The notes: generated by a model from the sequence alone, not told the origin. A stretch of 64,000 nucleotides of DNA from Facklamia sp050409585 (GCF_050409585.1 NZ_JBNUPE010000009.1:17394-81393); one strand, 5' to 3'; counted from the first letter of the stretch, positions 15,919-25,871 are shown. Numbers and translations are program-made.

Positions 15919-17061
15919 ATGACTCCAACAAAAGATAAAGCACAAACGCGAGTAGTGATAGGTATGTCAGGAGGTGTCGATTCTTCGGTAGCCGCCTTAT
16001 TACTAAAGGAAGAAGGCTATGACGTGGTCGGTCTGTTCATGAAGAACTGGGATGATACGGATGAAAATGGTGTTTGTACGGCTACCAAAGATTATGAAGA
16101 TGTTGCCTTAGTCGCTGAACAAATTGGTATTCCCTATTATTCAGTTAATTTTGAAAAAGAATATTGGGATCGCGTTTTTGAATATTTTTTAAGTGAATAT
16201 CGCAAGGGACGAACACCCAATCCGGATGTTATGTGTAATAAAGAAGTCAAATTCAAGGCCTTTTTAGATTATGCCACCGAATTAGGGGCGGATTATATTG
16301 CCATGGGTCATTATGCCCAAGCAGCAAGAGATGACAAAGGACAGGTTCATTTGTTGCGTGCATCGGATCAAAGGAAAGACCAGACTTATTTCCTTAATCA
16401 ATTATCTCAACAGCAATTACAAAAAGCTTTATTCCCACTTGGACACTTGGAAAAAACACAAGTGCGTGAAATTGCAGCCCAAGCAGGCTTAGCAACCGCT
16501 AAGAAGAAAGATTCTACTGGGGTATGTTTTATTGGAGAGAGAGATTTTAACCAATTTCTATCTAATTATTTACCCAACCAACCGGGTAAAATGAAAACTT
16601 TAGATGGTGAAGTGAAAGGCGACCATATGGGATTGATGTACTATACAATTGGGCAAAGACATGGTTTAGGTATAGGCGGATCTACTGGATCGAATGGCTC
16701 CAATGAGCCTTGGTTTGTGATTGGCAAGGACATGGCTACTCAAACACTTTATGTAGGCCAAGGCTTCCACCATCCGCATTTATATGCTGATTACTTAGAA
16801 GCTTCGGATCTTTCTTTTACAGATGGTGATAAGAGTGATCGGACTTTTAGATGCACTATTAAATTTCGTTACCGTCAAGAAGATGTTCCAGCAGAAGTGA
16901 CGATTTATGACCAAGGGAAAAAAGCACGAGTGGTTTTTGATGAACCAGCACGAGCCATTACGCCTGGACAAGCGGTAGTTTTCTACCAAGACCAAGAGTG
17001 TCTAGGAGGTGGCATTATTGATGCGGCCTATAAAGATAATCAAATGCGGCAATATATTTAA
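15919..17061 (+). CDS. mnmA: tRNA 2-thiouridine(34) synthase MnmA
   Basis: A 380-aa tRNA thiolase. PP-loop ATP site GMSGGVDSSVAALLL is near residues 15-29; catalytic cysteines are in NPDVMCNKEVKF and STGVCFIGERDF. It activates U34 of tRNA Lys, Glu and Gln by adenylation and inserts sulfur received from the cysteine desulfurase. An open frame extends 26 codons upstream, but AAAGGAAG at 15905-15912 points to ATG 15919, which also gives the family's normal N-terminus. Confidence 0.95.
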   Translation: MTPTKDKAQTRVVIGMSGGVDSSVAALLLKEEGYDVVGLFMKNWDDTDENGVCTATKDYEDVALVAEQIGIPYYSVNFEKEYWDRVFEYFLSEYRKGRTPNPDVMCNKEVKFKAFLDYATELGADYIAMGHYAQAARDDKGQVHLLRASDQRKDQTYFLNQLSQQQLQKALFPLGHLEKTQVREIAAQAGLATAKKKDSTGVCFIGERDFNQFLSNYLPNQPGKMKTLDGEVKGDHMGLMYYTIGQRHGLGIGGSTGSNGSNEPWFVIGKDMATQTLYVGQGFHHPHLYADYLEASDLSFTDGDKSDRTFRCTIKFRYRQEDVPAEVTIYDQGKKARVVFDEPARAITPGQAVVFYQDQECLGGGIIDAAYKDNQMRQYI

Positions 17062-17068
17062 CTGTCAG

Positions 17069-17097
17069 TCACCCTGAGCATTTAGGGTGATTTTTTT
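17069..17097 (+). terminator. Terminator after mnmA
   Basis: TCACCCT (17069-17075) / AGGGTGA (17084-17090) followed by TTTTTTT. Confidence 0.9.
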
Positions 17098-17164
17098 ATG
17101 GACATATTAAGAGTCTTAGGCAAGCTTTGAATGGCAAGCTCTAGTTCTTAATAAAAAAGATTGA

Positions 17165-17170
17165 TATAAT
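17165..17170 (+). promoter_or_regulatory. -10 element of recD2
   Basis: TATAAT 27 nt before the recD2 start, after the mnmA terminator; -35 not obvious. Confidence 0.4.
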
Positions 17171-17196
17171 AAGACATACAAGTGAGGTGAGAGTGG

Positions 17197-19611
17197 ATGG
17201 AAGAATTAATAGTAGGTAGCGTGGAAAGTACCATCTTCGAAAATGACCAAAATTTTTATAAGGTCTTGCGCATTAGTGTAGATTTAGATCAAACGAGTCT
17301 CTTGGTAGACGAAGAATTGGTTATTACGGGTCAATTTACTACGATCCATTACGATACGCCCTATCAATTTTTTGGAAAATTAGTCTACCACCCACGTTTT
17401 GGACAGCAATTTTCAGTCACTCGCTACCAGCAATTGATGCCGACTTCACGCAGGGGCTTAATTGATTATTTGTCCAGCAATCGTTTCAAAGGAGTAGGTC
17501 CTAAAACAGCCACAAAAATCGTAGAGTCATTAGGGGAAACGGCAATTGATCAAATCCTTGATGATCCCAATGCTTTAGACAAAGTGAGTGGTTTAACAGC
17601 TAAAGTTGCCAATCAATTAAGGGCCAGTCTTTTAAAATTTCAAGGAACAGAACGTATTTTTATGCAGTTAAGCGAATGGGGCTTTGGTCCTAATTTAGCA
17701 GATAGAATCTATAAGAAATTCCAATCGAATACACTGGAACAAATAAAAGAAAATCCCTATCAATTAGTAATAGAGATTGAAGGAATCGGATTCACTAAGG
17801 CCGATAAGTTAGCAGAACAATTAGGCATTCAACCCGACGCCGCTGAACGAATTGCTTCAGCTATTACCATGGCGGTGGCACAAATTTCTACCGATCAAGG
17901 AGATACCTATGTACCGATACCGGATTCGTTGAGAACTGCACGCGACCTCCTAGAAAAAAGTCGCCCCTTTTTGATTGAGGATGATTTATTGACCAAGGGG
18001 TTGGATCTTGCAATTATTCAAGACCAGCTGTTAGTGCTAGGAGAAGATCTTGTCATTCCCTCAATTTTCTACGCAGAGTACGGAAGTAGTAAAAAGATTC
18101 ACGACTATCTGATGGCTGAACAAGTTAAGCGATTTGAAGCAGAAGAGATTGATCAAGCCATTGAGGATGTTATGGCCTTAATTAAAATTGACTATGATCA
18201 AGAGCAACAGCAGGCATTAAAATTAGCCATTCAATCCCCTCTCTCTATTATTACAGGAGGTCCAGGAACCGGAAAAACAACCTTGGTACAAGGACTCATT
18301 TATTTACATGCTATCTTACATGGCTATGATCTGGCCGATCTAAATGAGGATAATTTTGATTCTCCAATCCGTTTGGCGGCTCCGACAGGCAGGGCGGCTA
18401 AACGGATGCAAGAAACTTCTCATTTGCCAGCTTCTACCATTCACCGCTTAATTGGTTATAATCGTGAGTCGACGCTAAGAGACTTTGAACCGATGATAAT
18501 TGATGGCAGCCTTTTAATTATCGACGAAATGTCAATGGTTGATGTGTGGTTAATGAATTGGTTGCTACAAGCCATTCCCTATGAAATGCAAGTAGTCTTT
18601 GTCGGGGATAAGGACCAACTGCCCTCAGTAGGACCAGGTAAAGTTTTTTCAGATATGATTGATTCGGGTCTGATTCCAACTGTTTCGCTATCCAAAATTT
18701 ATCGTCAGTCCGATGATTCATCCATCGTTCATTTAGCTCACCATATACGTCAAGGCTATCTGCCAGAGGATTTTTTAGCCAAGCATAATGACCGTTCATT
18801 TATCCCTTGCTCTGCTCAGCAAGTCAGTGATGTGGTTGGACAGATTGTAGCAGCAGCAATTAAAAAAGGCTTTAATAGCCAAACGCTACAAGTCCTAGCC
18901 CCTATGTATAAGGGACCAGGCGGCATCAATCAGATCAATGACTTGATGCAAGAAATGTTGAATCCTGCTAGTTCAAAAAAACGTGAGATAAAACATTTTG
19001 ACCAAGTCTACCGTATAGGAGACAAGGTTCTTCAACTGGTAAATAATACAGAAGAGGGTGTTTACAATGGGGATATTGGCAAGATAACTGCTATCTTAAC
19101 GGCAAAAGAAAGTTCAAATAATGTGGAAGAAGTGATTGTTGATTTTGATGACAATGAAATCCATTATCGAAAAAATGAACTGGATCAGCTGACTCTGGCT
19201 TATTGTTGTTCCATTCATAAGGCACAAGGATCAGAATATGACTTAGTCATCTTACCATTGGTTGATCGCTATTCACGCATGTTAAGAAGGGACATCATCT
19301 ATACTGCTGTGACAAGGGCGGTCAAATCCTTAGTCATGGTAGGGAACCCTCAAAGTTTTAATAAGGCGGTTTCACAAGTTCAAATAGAACGCAAAACCAA
19401 ATTAGCTGAATACTTACAATTAAACTTGACTGAGCAAGCAAAGAAGCGAGAGCTGACAAAAAGCAAAAAGCAAGAGGATGATACAGCAAGTGTTACTCAA
19501 GTAGCAGAAAGCAAAATGTCAAAAGAAAGCTTTGTCTTAAATGACCAAACCATCTGGCAAGTCGATCCCATGATTGGCATGGAAGGACTCAAGCCGGAAG
19601 ATTTTGTATAG
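17197..19611 (+). CDS. recD2: ATP-dependent RecD-like DNA helicase RecD2 (YrrC)
   Basis: An 804-aa SF1 helicase. The N-terminal third has an OB-like start and helix-hairpin-helix repeats (FKGVGPKTATKIVESLG, VSGLTAKVANQL, IEGIGFTKADKLAEQLGI). Helicase motifs follow: Walker A GGPGTGKTT near 354, APTGRAAKRM, DEMSMVD, GDKDQLPSVGPG and, near 670, CCSIHKAQGSEYDLVILP plus YTAVTRA. It is a 5'-3' helicase of organisms lacking RecBC; in Bacillus it counteracts RecA and helps repair. The C-terminal 60 residues are a charged tail rich in Lys and Ser. Length is normal. Confidence 0.94.
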   Translation: MEELIVGSVESTIFENDQNFYKVLRISVDLDQTSLLVDEELVITGQFTTIHYDTPYQFFGKLVYHPRFGQQFSVTRYQQLMPTSRRGLIDYLSSNRFKGVGPKTATKIVESLGETAIDQILDDPNALDKVSGLTAKVANQLRASLLKFQGTERIFMQLSEWGFGPNLADRIYKKFQSNTLEQIKENPYQLVIEIEGIGFTKADKLAEQLGIQPDAAERIASAITMAVAQISTDQGDTYVPIPDSLRTARDLLEKSRPFLIEDDLLTKGLDLAIIQDQLLVLGEDLVIPSIFYAEYGSSKKIHDYLMAEQVKRFEAEEIDQAIEDVMALIKIDYDQEQQQALKLAIQSPLSIITGGPGTGKTTLVQGLIYLHAILHGYDLADLNEDNFDSPIRLAAPTGRAAKRMQETSHLPASTIHRLIGYNRESTLRDFEPMIIDGSLLIIDEMSMVDVWLMNWLLQAIPYEMQVVFVGDKDQLPSVGPGKVFSDMIDSGLIPTVSLSKIYRQSDDSSIVHLAHHIRQGYLPEDFLAKHNDRSFIPCSAQQVSDVVGQIVAAAIKKGFNSQTLQVLAPMYKGPGGINQINDLMQEMLNPASSKKREIKHFDQVYRIGDKVLQLVNNTEEGVYNGDIGKITAILTAKESSNNVEEVIVDFDDNEIHYRKNELDQLTLAYCCSIHKAQGSEYDLVILPLVDRYSRMLRRDIIYTAVTRAVKSLVMVGNPQSFNKAVSQVQIERKTKLAEYLQLNLTEQAKKRELTKSKKQEDDTASVTQVAESKMSKESFVLNDQTIWQVDPMIGMEGLKPEDFV

Positions 19612-19650
19612 TAATAAAGCTTTCTTTGTGTGATTTTAATAGTAACTAGC

Positions 19651-19686
19651 AAAACCTCCTAAAGAATGTTTCTTTAGGGGGTTTTG
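19651..19686. terminator. Terminator between recD2 and leftward small gene
   Basis: Stem AAAACCTCCTAAAGAA (19651-19666) / TTCTTTAGGGGGTTTT (19670-19685), one mismatch; A and T runs at either end allow action on both strands. Confidence 0.9.
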
Positions 19687-19707
19687 ATAATTAAAACTTC
19701 AATCGCA

Positions 19708-20016
19708 TTATCTATTGATTATAATTTCAAATAAAACAGAAAGGATGCCGACGATTATCAAGATGGCCATCAGAGAATATTGTTTTCTACTATAAGCTAA
19801 ATTTATTTCCATCAGCCATGTGGCAATATACACTACTGTTGAAATAAAAAGTAAAGCTAACCCTAAGGACAATCCAATCGAAAAAAGTGGATTAGACTTA
19901 GGCAAGCCTGATAGCAAGACGGATATAATTATGATTACGCCAATCATGCCTATAATTGGAAAGATTTTCAAAATGTTTTCAATTTTTAAATCTTTCTTGT
20001 GATTATCTTTATTCAT
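19708..20016 (-). CDS. Small three-helix membrane protein, unknown
   Basis: A 102-aa protein with a charged N-terminus (MNKDNHKKDLKIEN) and three hydrophobic segments (about 18-36, 45-67 and 80-98). AGGTGG 9 nt upstream supports the ATG at 20016; the in-frame GTG at 20028 lies inside that ribosome site. Convergent with recD2 and divergent from the alaS leader. No family recognised. Confidence 0.65.
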   Translation of the reverse strand: MNKDNHKKDLKIENILKIFPIIGMIGVIIIISVLLSGLPKSNPLFSIGLSLGLALLFISTVVYIATWLMEINLAYSRKQYSLMAILIIVGILSVLFEIIINR

Positions 20017-20251
20017 AAGTTTCACCACCTTTTATAAATATTATTTAGCTAATTTTAATTTAATAACTGGTCCTCAAGATTAATTATATAACTTGTTACA
20101 ACTTCTATCTTTCTTCAATTCCTTGATTTTTTAAAGGTGTTATGGATGCCTAGGCTTTTACTAAAGAATTTATCGTACGATCACCTACTTTTCAATGAAA
20201 AACTTTCTATTAATGATTATATACTAACTGGCAAGATTTTTTTATTCAGGA
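20017..20251. other. Intergenic stretch before the alaS promoter
   Basis: AT-rich spacer of about 235 nt containing the leftward promoter region of the 102-aa gene; nothing else seen. Confidence 0.4.
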
Positions 20252-20280
20252 TTGACCTTTTTTATAAAAATTGCTATATT
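20252..20280 (+). promoter_or_regulatory. Promoter of alaS T-box transcript
   Basis: -35 TTGACC (20252-20257), 17-nt spacer, -10 TATATT (20275-20280). Confidence 0.75.
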
Positions 20281-20287
20281 ACTAAAG

Positions 20288-20487
20288 GTAGAGGACATGT
20301 CAGGTCATTCTAGAGAGATTACATTTGGTGCAAGTAATCAAGACATTGATGCTCCCTCATACGGACCATTCGAAAGATTGGCGTTTTGCTGGCGTTAACA
20401 GTCACTTAAGAAGATAACCAAGAGTTATTATAAGCAAGGTGGTACCGTGGTTAAGCGCCCTTGCATATAATGACTCTTTATTTTTAT
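20288..20487 (+). promoter_or_regulatory. T-box riboswitch (tRNA-Ala sensing) of alaS
   Basis: The leader has the T-box landmarks: AGAGAG-type element near 20311, the invariant AAGGTGGTACCGTGG core at 20436-20450 whose UGGU part pairs with the uncharged tRNA acceptor end, and GCGCCCTTGC completing a terminator. The terminator stem pairs AGAGTTATTATAAGCAAGG (from about 20421) with the mirror segment to about 20477, then TTTATTTTT. A GCT at 20351-20353 is a likely alanine specifier codon in stem I. Uncharged tRNA-Ala would favour the antiterminator and switch alaS on. Confidence 0.9.
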
Positions 20488-20503
20488 TGAAGGAGAATGC
20501 GGC

Positions 20504-23152
20504 ATGAAACCATTAAAGAGTAAAGAAATACGTCAGATGTTTTTAGATTTTTTTGCAGAGAAAAATCATCAAATCGTTCCCTCAGCTAACCTCATTCCAA
20601 TTAACGATCCAACGCTGTTATGGATTAACTCAGGGGTTGCTGCTTTGAAGAAATACATGGATGGAACTGAAGTTCCTGACAATCCCAAGATTGCCAATGT
20701 TCAAAAGTGTATTCGTACCAACGATATTGAAAACGTTGGTGTGACTGCACGACACCATACTTTATTTGAAATGCTAGGTAACTGGTCCATAGGGGATTAC
20801 TTTAAAGAAGAAGCCATTCAATGGGCGTGGGAATTTTTAACTTCAGAAAAATGGTTGAATTTTGATCCCAACCGCCTATATGTTACCTATTATCCCGAAG
20901 ATGAAGAAACTAAGCAGATTTGGATAGAAAAATGTGGTTTAGATGAAGATCATATTGTGGCTGTGGCTGATAATTTTTGGGATATTGGTGCCGGACCATG
21001 TGGTCCCGATTCAGAGATCTTCTACGACCGAGGGGAAAATTATCAAAACCTTTCAGCTGATGACCCTGAAATGTACCCAGGAGGAGAAAATGAACGTTAC
21101 TTAGAAATTTGGAATCTAGTATTCTCACAATACAATCATATGCCAGATGGAAGCTACCAACCCTTGCCTAACAAGAACGTTGATACAGGTATGGGCTTAG
21201 AACGGATGGCCTCGGTCATGCAAGATGTTCCGACAAATTTCGAAACAGATTTATTTATGCCGATCATTGAAGCAATTGGTAGATTGACAACTGTCAATTA
21301 TGGTGATGATGTAAAAACAGATACCTCTTTTAAAGTTATTGCTGATCATATCCGTGCGGTATCCTTTGCTATTGCTGATGGAGCTTTACCTTCTAACGAA
21401 GGACGTGGCTATATCTTAAGACGCTTAATCCGTCGTGCAGTTATGCATGGTCGTAAATTAGGAATTAATCATCTGTTTATTTCAGATTTAGTGCCAATTA
21501 TTGTGGCTATGATGGGTGATCCTTATAAAGAGCTCATCGAAAAAGAAAACTTTGTTAAAGAAGTACTTTTAAAAGAAGAACAACGTTTCCATGAAACAAT
21601 TGAAGAAGGCGAAGTCCAACTTCATCAAGTGATCAATGCGGTTCGTCAAGCAGGCCAAACGGTTATTAATGGAGACAAGGCTTTTCATTTATATGACACC
21701 TTCGGTTTCCCACTTGAATTGACGCAAGAAATGGCTGATGAAGAAGGGCTAACAGTAGACATTGAAGGTTTTGAGACAGCCATGGAAGAACAAAGAGAAA
21801 GAGCCCGTGCCGCACGTACAGATGAAGGATCGATGGCGATCCAATCGACAACTCTACAAGCTATTGACTATGAGTTTGATTTTGTGGGTTATGAACAATT
21901 AAGTTCAGATGCGACATTGAAATATATTGTCGTCGATGACCAAGAAGTGGACCAATTACCAGCTAATAGTGAAGGGATTGTATTCTTTAACCGCTCACCT
22001 TTTTATGCCGAAATGGGGGGACAAGTAGCCGATTTAGGAGGGATTTTTGATGGCGATCAAATGCTGGCAGAGGTCCTAGATGTTCAAAAGAGTCCTCATG
22101 GTCAATTTATGCATAAGGTGAAAACATTGGAAATGCCGTTAAATCGCGAACAGTCTTATACTTTGACAGTTGACCGTCAAGCCAGAATGAGGACCAATCA
22201 AAACCATACAGCTACTCACTTATTACATAAGGCCTTAAAAGAAGTTTTAGGGGACCACGCTAATCAAAAAGGATCGTATGTGGGGCCAGATCGCTTACGT
22301 TTTGACTTTTCACATTTTGGTAAAATGTCAGCCGAAGAACTTAAACAAGTGGAATCCTATGTAAACTTTATGGTTGAAAACGCTATTAATGTTGACATAA
22401 GTGAAATGCCAATTGATGAAGCAAAAGCAATGGGAGCCATGGCACTCTTTGGTGAAAAATATGGGTCAATTGTTCGCGTAGTTAATGTAGGCAATGAATC
22501 CATCGAATTGTGTGGAGGAACTCATGTTAACAATACTAATGAGATTGGAACCTTTAAATTAATGGCTGAAAGTGGTATAGGAGCAGGATTGCGCCGCATT
22601 GAAGCCTTAACAGGTCAAGCAGCTATCGCCAACTATCAAAAGAACGAATCGCTACTAAAAGAAGTTCAAAATCAATTGAAAGTTAGCCAAAGTGATCAAC
22701 TGCTAAGCAAGATTGAACAGTTACAACAGGATCTTAAAGTACAGCAATCTGAAATCGACTCCTTGACTGCACGCTTAATGCAGGAAGCTTCAGATGAAAT
22801 CTTTGATGATGTTCAAACAGTTAAAGACATTAGCTTTATTGCAGCCAGCGTAGACAATCAAAATATGGATTCTTTAAGATCTTTAGGCGATACATGGCGA
22901 GAAAAAGCTGCTTCTAATATCCTTGTTTTAGCCACTTCTCATGAGGGAAAAGCTAATCTGTTAGTTTTAGTCGATCAAGAAACAGTGGCCAAGGGCATTA
23001 ATGCGGGAGATTTAATAAAACCATTAGCAAAACATATTAAAGGTGGTGGAGGAGGTCGTTTGACTATGGCGCAAGCAGGGGGTAAAAATCCAGCGGCTAT
23101 TCCTCAGTTGTTAGAAGCAGTGCCGCAAGAGATTGAGAATAGACTGATCTAG
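20504..23152 (+). CDS. alaS: Alanyl-tRNA synthetase
   Basis: An 882-aa class II synthetase of standard length. The catalytic domain starts LKSKEIRQMFLDFFAEKNHQ; the editing domain has the zinc motif NHTATHLLHKAL and CGGTHVNN; a coiled-coil links to the C-Ala domain with GGGGGRLTMAQAGGKNP. It charges tRNA-Ala and clears mischarged Ser and Gly. AAGGAG lies 9 nt upstream. Transcription is controlled by the T-box leader immediately upstream. Confidence 0.98.
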   Translation: MKPLKSKEIRQMFLDFFAEKNHQIVPSANLIPINDPTLLWINSGVAALKKYMDGTEVPDNPKIANVQKCIRTNDIENVGVTARHHTLFEMLGNWSIGDYFKEEAIQWAWEFLTSEKWLNFDPNRLYVTYYPEDEETKQIWIEKCGLDEDHIVAVADNFWDIGAGPCGPDSEIFYDRGENYQNLSADDPEMYPGGENERYLEIWNLVFSQYNHMPDGSYQPLPNKNVDTGMGLERMASVMQDVPTNFETDLFMPIIEAIGRLTTVNYGDDVKTDTSFKVIADHIRAVSFAIADGALPSNEGRGYILRRLIRRAVMHGRKLGINHLFISDLVPIIVAMMGDPYKELIEKENFVKEVLLKEEQRFHETIEEGEVQLHQVINAVRQAGQTVINGDKAFHLYDTFGFPLELTQEMADEEGLTVDIEGFETAMEEQRERARAARTDEGSMAIQSTTLQAIDYEFDFVGYEQLSSDATLKYIVVDDQEVDQLPANSEGIVFFNRSPFYAEMGGQVADLGGIFDGDQMLAEVLDVQKSPHGQFMHKVKTLEMPLNREQSYTLTVDRQARMRTNQNHTATHLLHKALKEVLGDHANQKGSYVGPDRLRFDFSHFGKMSAEELKQVESYVNFMVENAINVDISEMPIDEAKAMGAMALFGEKYGSIVRVVNVGNESIELCGGTHVNNTNEIGTFKLMAESGIGAGLRRIEALTGQAAIANYQKNESLLKEVQNQLKVSQSDQLLSKIEQLQQDLKVQQSEIDSLTARLMQEASDEIFDDVQTVKDISFIAASVDNQNMDSLRSLGDTWREKAASNILVLATSHEGKANLLVLVDQETVAKGINAGDLIKPLAKHIKGGGGGRLTMAQAGGKNPAAIPQLLEAVPQEIENRLI

Positions 23153-23293
23153 CCTGAAACACAATTTTAATAGTGAAAAAGCTATAAATAAAGCACAATA
23201 AGAGCCTTTTTATAGGCATTTATGGTAAACTGGAGATAATAGCTAACAAATCAACTAGGGATGTATTAAGTTGATGAGATTAAGAAAGGTTCG

Positions 23294-23566
23294 GTGAATA
23301 CATCTATGCAATCATTAGATGAAACAATACTCTTTAAGTTAGATGATTTAAACCAACATACAGTTCGCGAGAGCTTAGAGATTGTCTATCGCGCATTGGA
23401 GGAGAAGGGGTATGATCCAGTCAATCAAATTGTGGGCTATCTCTTATCAGGTGACCCGGCTTATATTCCACGTCACAATGATGCGCGTAACCTCATTCGT
23501 CGTCATGAACGCGATGAAATTGTCGAAAAATTAGTCAAGTATTATCTAACTAAGAAGGAGTCTTAG
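23294..23566 (+). CDS. ireB: IreB family regulatory phosphoprotein (DUF965, YrzL)
   Basis: A 90-aa protein with the family hallmark GYLLSGDPAYIPRHNDARNLIRRHERDEI. In Enterococcus IreB is phosphorylated by the Ser/Thr kinase IreK and affects cephalosporin tolerance. Start choice: GTG 23294 follows AAAGG closely; ATG 23306, four codons later, is possible but lacks a good site. It is the first of three closely packed genes with ruvX and the DUF1292 gene, an order widely conserved after alaS. Confidence 0.93.
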   Translation: MNTSMQSLDETILFKLDDLNQHTVRESLEIVYRALEEKGYDPVNQIVGYLLSGDPAYIPRHNDARNLIRRHERDEIVEKLVKYYLTKKES

Positions 23567-23569
23567 TTC

Positions 23570-24004
23570 ATGCCAATTGGAAATCGCAGCATGGGCTTAG
23601 ATGTGGGTTCTAAAACGGTAGGGGTTGCTATTAGTGACTTAATGGGTTGGACAGCCCAAGGAATCGAAACTATACCGATTGATGAAGAATCGGATAACTT
23701 TGGTTATCAACGTCTTCAAGAACTCATCGAAGAGTATAAAGTAGATAAAGTCATTATTGGCTTACCAAAAAATATGAACAATACATTAGGACCAAGAGCA
23801 GAGGCTTCCCAAAAATTTGGTGAAAAACTGCATAAAATTGTCCCAGACTGTCAAATTATTTATCAAGATGAGCGATTGACTACTTCTCAAGCAGAACGGA
23901 TGCTGATTGAAGAAGGGAATGTCTCACGTAAAAAACGCAAAAAAGTAATTGATAAATTAGCGGCAGTGATGATTTTACAAAATTACTTAGATTATAAGAA
24001 ATAG
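23570..24004 (+). CDS. ruvX: RuvX/YqgF RNase H-fold nuclease
   Basis: A 144-aa protein of the Holliday-junction-resolvase-like YqgF family. Motifs: MGLDVGSKTVGVAISD (first catalytic Asp), VIIGLPKNMNNTLGPRA, and YQDERLTTSQAERML with the other acidic residues. In bacteria it is implicated in 5' maturation of 16S rRNA. It starts 3 nt after ireB stops, so the genes are co-translated. Normal size. Confidence 0.94.
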   Translation: MPIGNRSMGLDVGSKTVGVAISDLMGWTAQGIETIPIDEESDNFGYQRLQELIEEYKVDKVIIGLPKNMNNTLGPRAEASQKFGEKLHKIVPDCQIIYQDERLTTSQAERMLIEEGNVSRKKRKKVIDKLAAVMILQNYLDYKK

Positions 24005-24014
24005 GGGTGTTAAG

Positions 24015-24320
24015 ATGGTAGAAGAACATAATCATGAACACGCAGAAAAAGAAATTGACTACATTACTGTTGTCGATGAAGAAGGCAACGAATCGTTATA
24101 TGAAATTCTATTCACCTTTGATTCACAAGACTATAATAAATCCTATGTCCTTATTTATCCAGCTGGAGCAAATGAAGAAGAAGAAGTAGAAATTCAAGCT
24201 TACTCCTATAAAGAAAATCCAGATGGGACTTCTGGTGATTTACAAGCGATCGAAACTGAAGAAGAATGGAACATGATTGACGAAGTATTAAATACATTTT
24301 TGGCAGATGAAGAAGAATAG
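24015..24320 (+). CDS. DUF1292 family protein (YrzB-like)
   Basis: A 101-aa, very acidic protein. The DUF1292 core is visible: ITVVDEEGNESLYEILFTFDSQDYNKSYVLIYP. It is the last gene of the ireB-ruvX-DUF1292 cluster, 10 nt after ruvX. The family is universally linked to this locus in Firmicutes but has no established function. Acidic ends (EEEEVE, LADEEE) suggest a partner-binding role; that is only inference. Confidence 0.92.
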   Translation: MVEEHNHEHAEKEIDYITVVDEEGNESLYEILFTFDSQDYNKSYVLIYPAGANEEEEVEIQAYSYKENPDGTSGDLQAIETEEEWNMIDEVLNTFLADEEE

Positions 24321-24331
24321 TTAAGAAAGCT

Positions 24332-24371
24332 AAGCTCTTTCCGATTGATGAAATCGGCAAGAGCTTTTTCT
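24332..24371 (+). terminator. Terminator after DUF1292 gene
   Basis: Stem AAGCTCTTTCCGATT / AATCGGCAAGAGCTT (from 24332 to 24366, one mismatch) followed by a T run. Confidence 0.9.
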
Positions 24372-24487
24372 CTTATAAAATCATGAAGCTTGAAACATTA
24401 ATTTAATCATTCATTAATTAGGTCAGGATAGTTATTTACTGTGTTATTTGCTATAATGCTTACAACATTAGGCTATTAGGAGGAAGT

Positions 24488-25678
24488 ATGAAGATAGATT
24501 GGAATAGAATACAAGAAGATGCAAAAGTAAATGAAACCATGCATGTTAAAGAATTACTTTGGACCAATCGAGTAATTAAAATCATTCTTTGGATATTTTT
24601 GATTATTATCGTAGTAGGCACCTTACTCATTTATTGGAAACTGGATAAAGATTTAGGGCCGGTGGATGCCAATAGTTCTGAGGCAATCGAAGTGACGATT
24701 CCCATCGGGTCGACTTCTAGTGATATTGCACAAATTTTAGAAGATGAAAAACTGGTTAACAATAGTCAAATTTTTAATTTGTTTATGAAATTTAAAGGAG
24801 CTAGTGACTTTCAAGCAGGCTATTATCAATTAAAGCCTAATATGAATGCAGAAGAGTTGATTGCAACTTTAAAGGAAGGTGGCGAACCAATCCAAGAAGA
24901 TATTGATACCACACTGACTGTTGTGGAAGGCATGCAAATAACTGATATTGCACAAGTAGTGGCTGAACAAACACCAATTGAAGCTGATACTTTTCTTGAT
25001 CGCGTTCAAAGTGAAGAGCTGTTTGAAGACTTGTTAAGGCGTTTTCCAAGCTTGATTCAACCACTATCTGAGATTGAAGGCTTAAAATATCGTTTAGAAG
25101 GTTATCTTTTCCCAGCTACTTATGATTATATTGCTGGCATGACGGCTGATGATTTAATCATTAATATGGTTGGAAAAGCTAATATTGAATTTCAGAAATT
25201 GCAAGAAGACCTTAGCAATACTTGGTTAAACTATCACCAGTTGTTGAGTCTGGCTTCGGTTGTTGAACGAGAAGCATCGACTGATGAAGATCGCGCCTTA
25301 GTTGCAGGAGTTTTCTTCAACCGTCTAAACATTGAAATGGCTCTACAAAGTGATATTACGGTTATTTATGCACTTGGCAAGCATAAAGAGCTGGTTACTT
25401 ATGAAGATTTAGAAGTAGATTCGCCTTATAATACGTATCAACATAGCGGGTTGCCAGTAGGACCGATTAATAGTCCTTCTCTATCATCGATTATGGCGAC
25501 TATATATCCAACTTATTCAGATAACTATTACTTTGTCGCAGATATGAATACAGGCAAAATCTATTATTCTGCAACAGAAGCTGAGCATAGTGCCTTAGTA
25601 GAACAATACGTTCAACCATTCTTTGATGAAGCAAAAAAAGAAGCGAGTCAAGAAAATGCAGAATTAGAAGAAGAATAG
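24488..25678 (+). CDS. mltG: Endolytic transglycosylase MltG (YceG-like)
   Basis: A 396-aa membrane-anchored enzyme. Residues ~1-28 are cytoplasmic, ~30-50 a single hydrophobic helix, and the rest extracellular: a LysM-like segment, then the YceG catalytic domain with the active Glu in ASVVEREAS and the conserved HSGLPVGPINSPSLSSI. MltG cuts nascent peptidoglycan strands near the elongation machinery. The C-terminus is an acidic tail. GGAGG lies 6 nt upstream of ATG and a TATAAT box at 24452-24457 lies 30 nt ahead, so it has its own promoter. Confidence 0.94.
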   Translation: MKIDWNRIQEDAKVNETMHVKELLWTNRVIKIILWIFLIIIVVGTLLIYWKLDKDLGPVDANSSEAIEVTIPIGSTSSDIAQILEDEKLVNNSQIFNLFMKFKGASDFQAGYYQLKPNMNAEELIATLKEGGEPIQEDIDTTLTVVEGMQITDIAQVVAEQTPIEADTFLDRVQSEELFEDLLRRFPSLIQPLSEIEGLKYRLEGYLFPATYDYIAGMTADDLIINMVGKANIEFQKLQEDLSNTWLNYHQLLSLASVVEREASTDEDRALVAGVFFNRLNIEMALQSDITVIYALGKHKELVTYEDLEVDSPYNTYQHSGLPVGPINSPSLSSIMATIYPTYSDNYYFVADMNTGKIYYSATEAEHSALVEQYVQPFFDEAKKEASQENAELEEE

Positions 25679-25801
25679 CAAGAACAACAAATGAAACTTT
25701 TAACAAGCATTTGAATACTAAAAAAGAAATAATATGAAATGGCTTGCATTCAGCTAATTTATATGTTATTTTCTTAAGTATAGTTTTGAGCAAGTTCAAT
25801 A

Positions 25802-25845
25802 GAAAGCAAGTAATCACCTCTTATTGGGTGGTTGCTTTCTTTATG
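25802..25845 (+). terminator. Terminator between mltG and udk
   Basis: Stem GAAAGCAA (25802-25809) / TTGCTTTC (25832-25839) with inner CACC/GGTG pairing, then TTTAT. Confidence 0.75.
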
Positions 25846-25871
25846 TATTTGTCAATTAAGGGAGTGAAGTA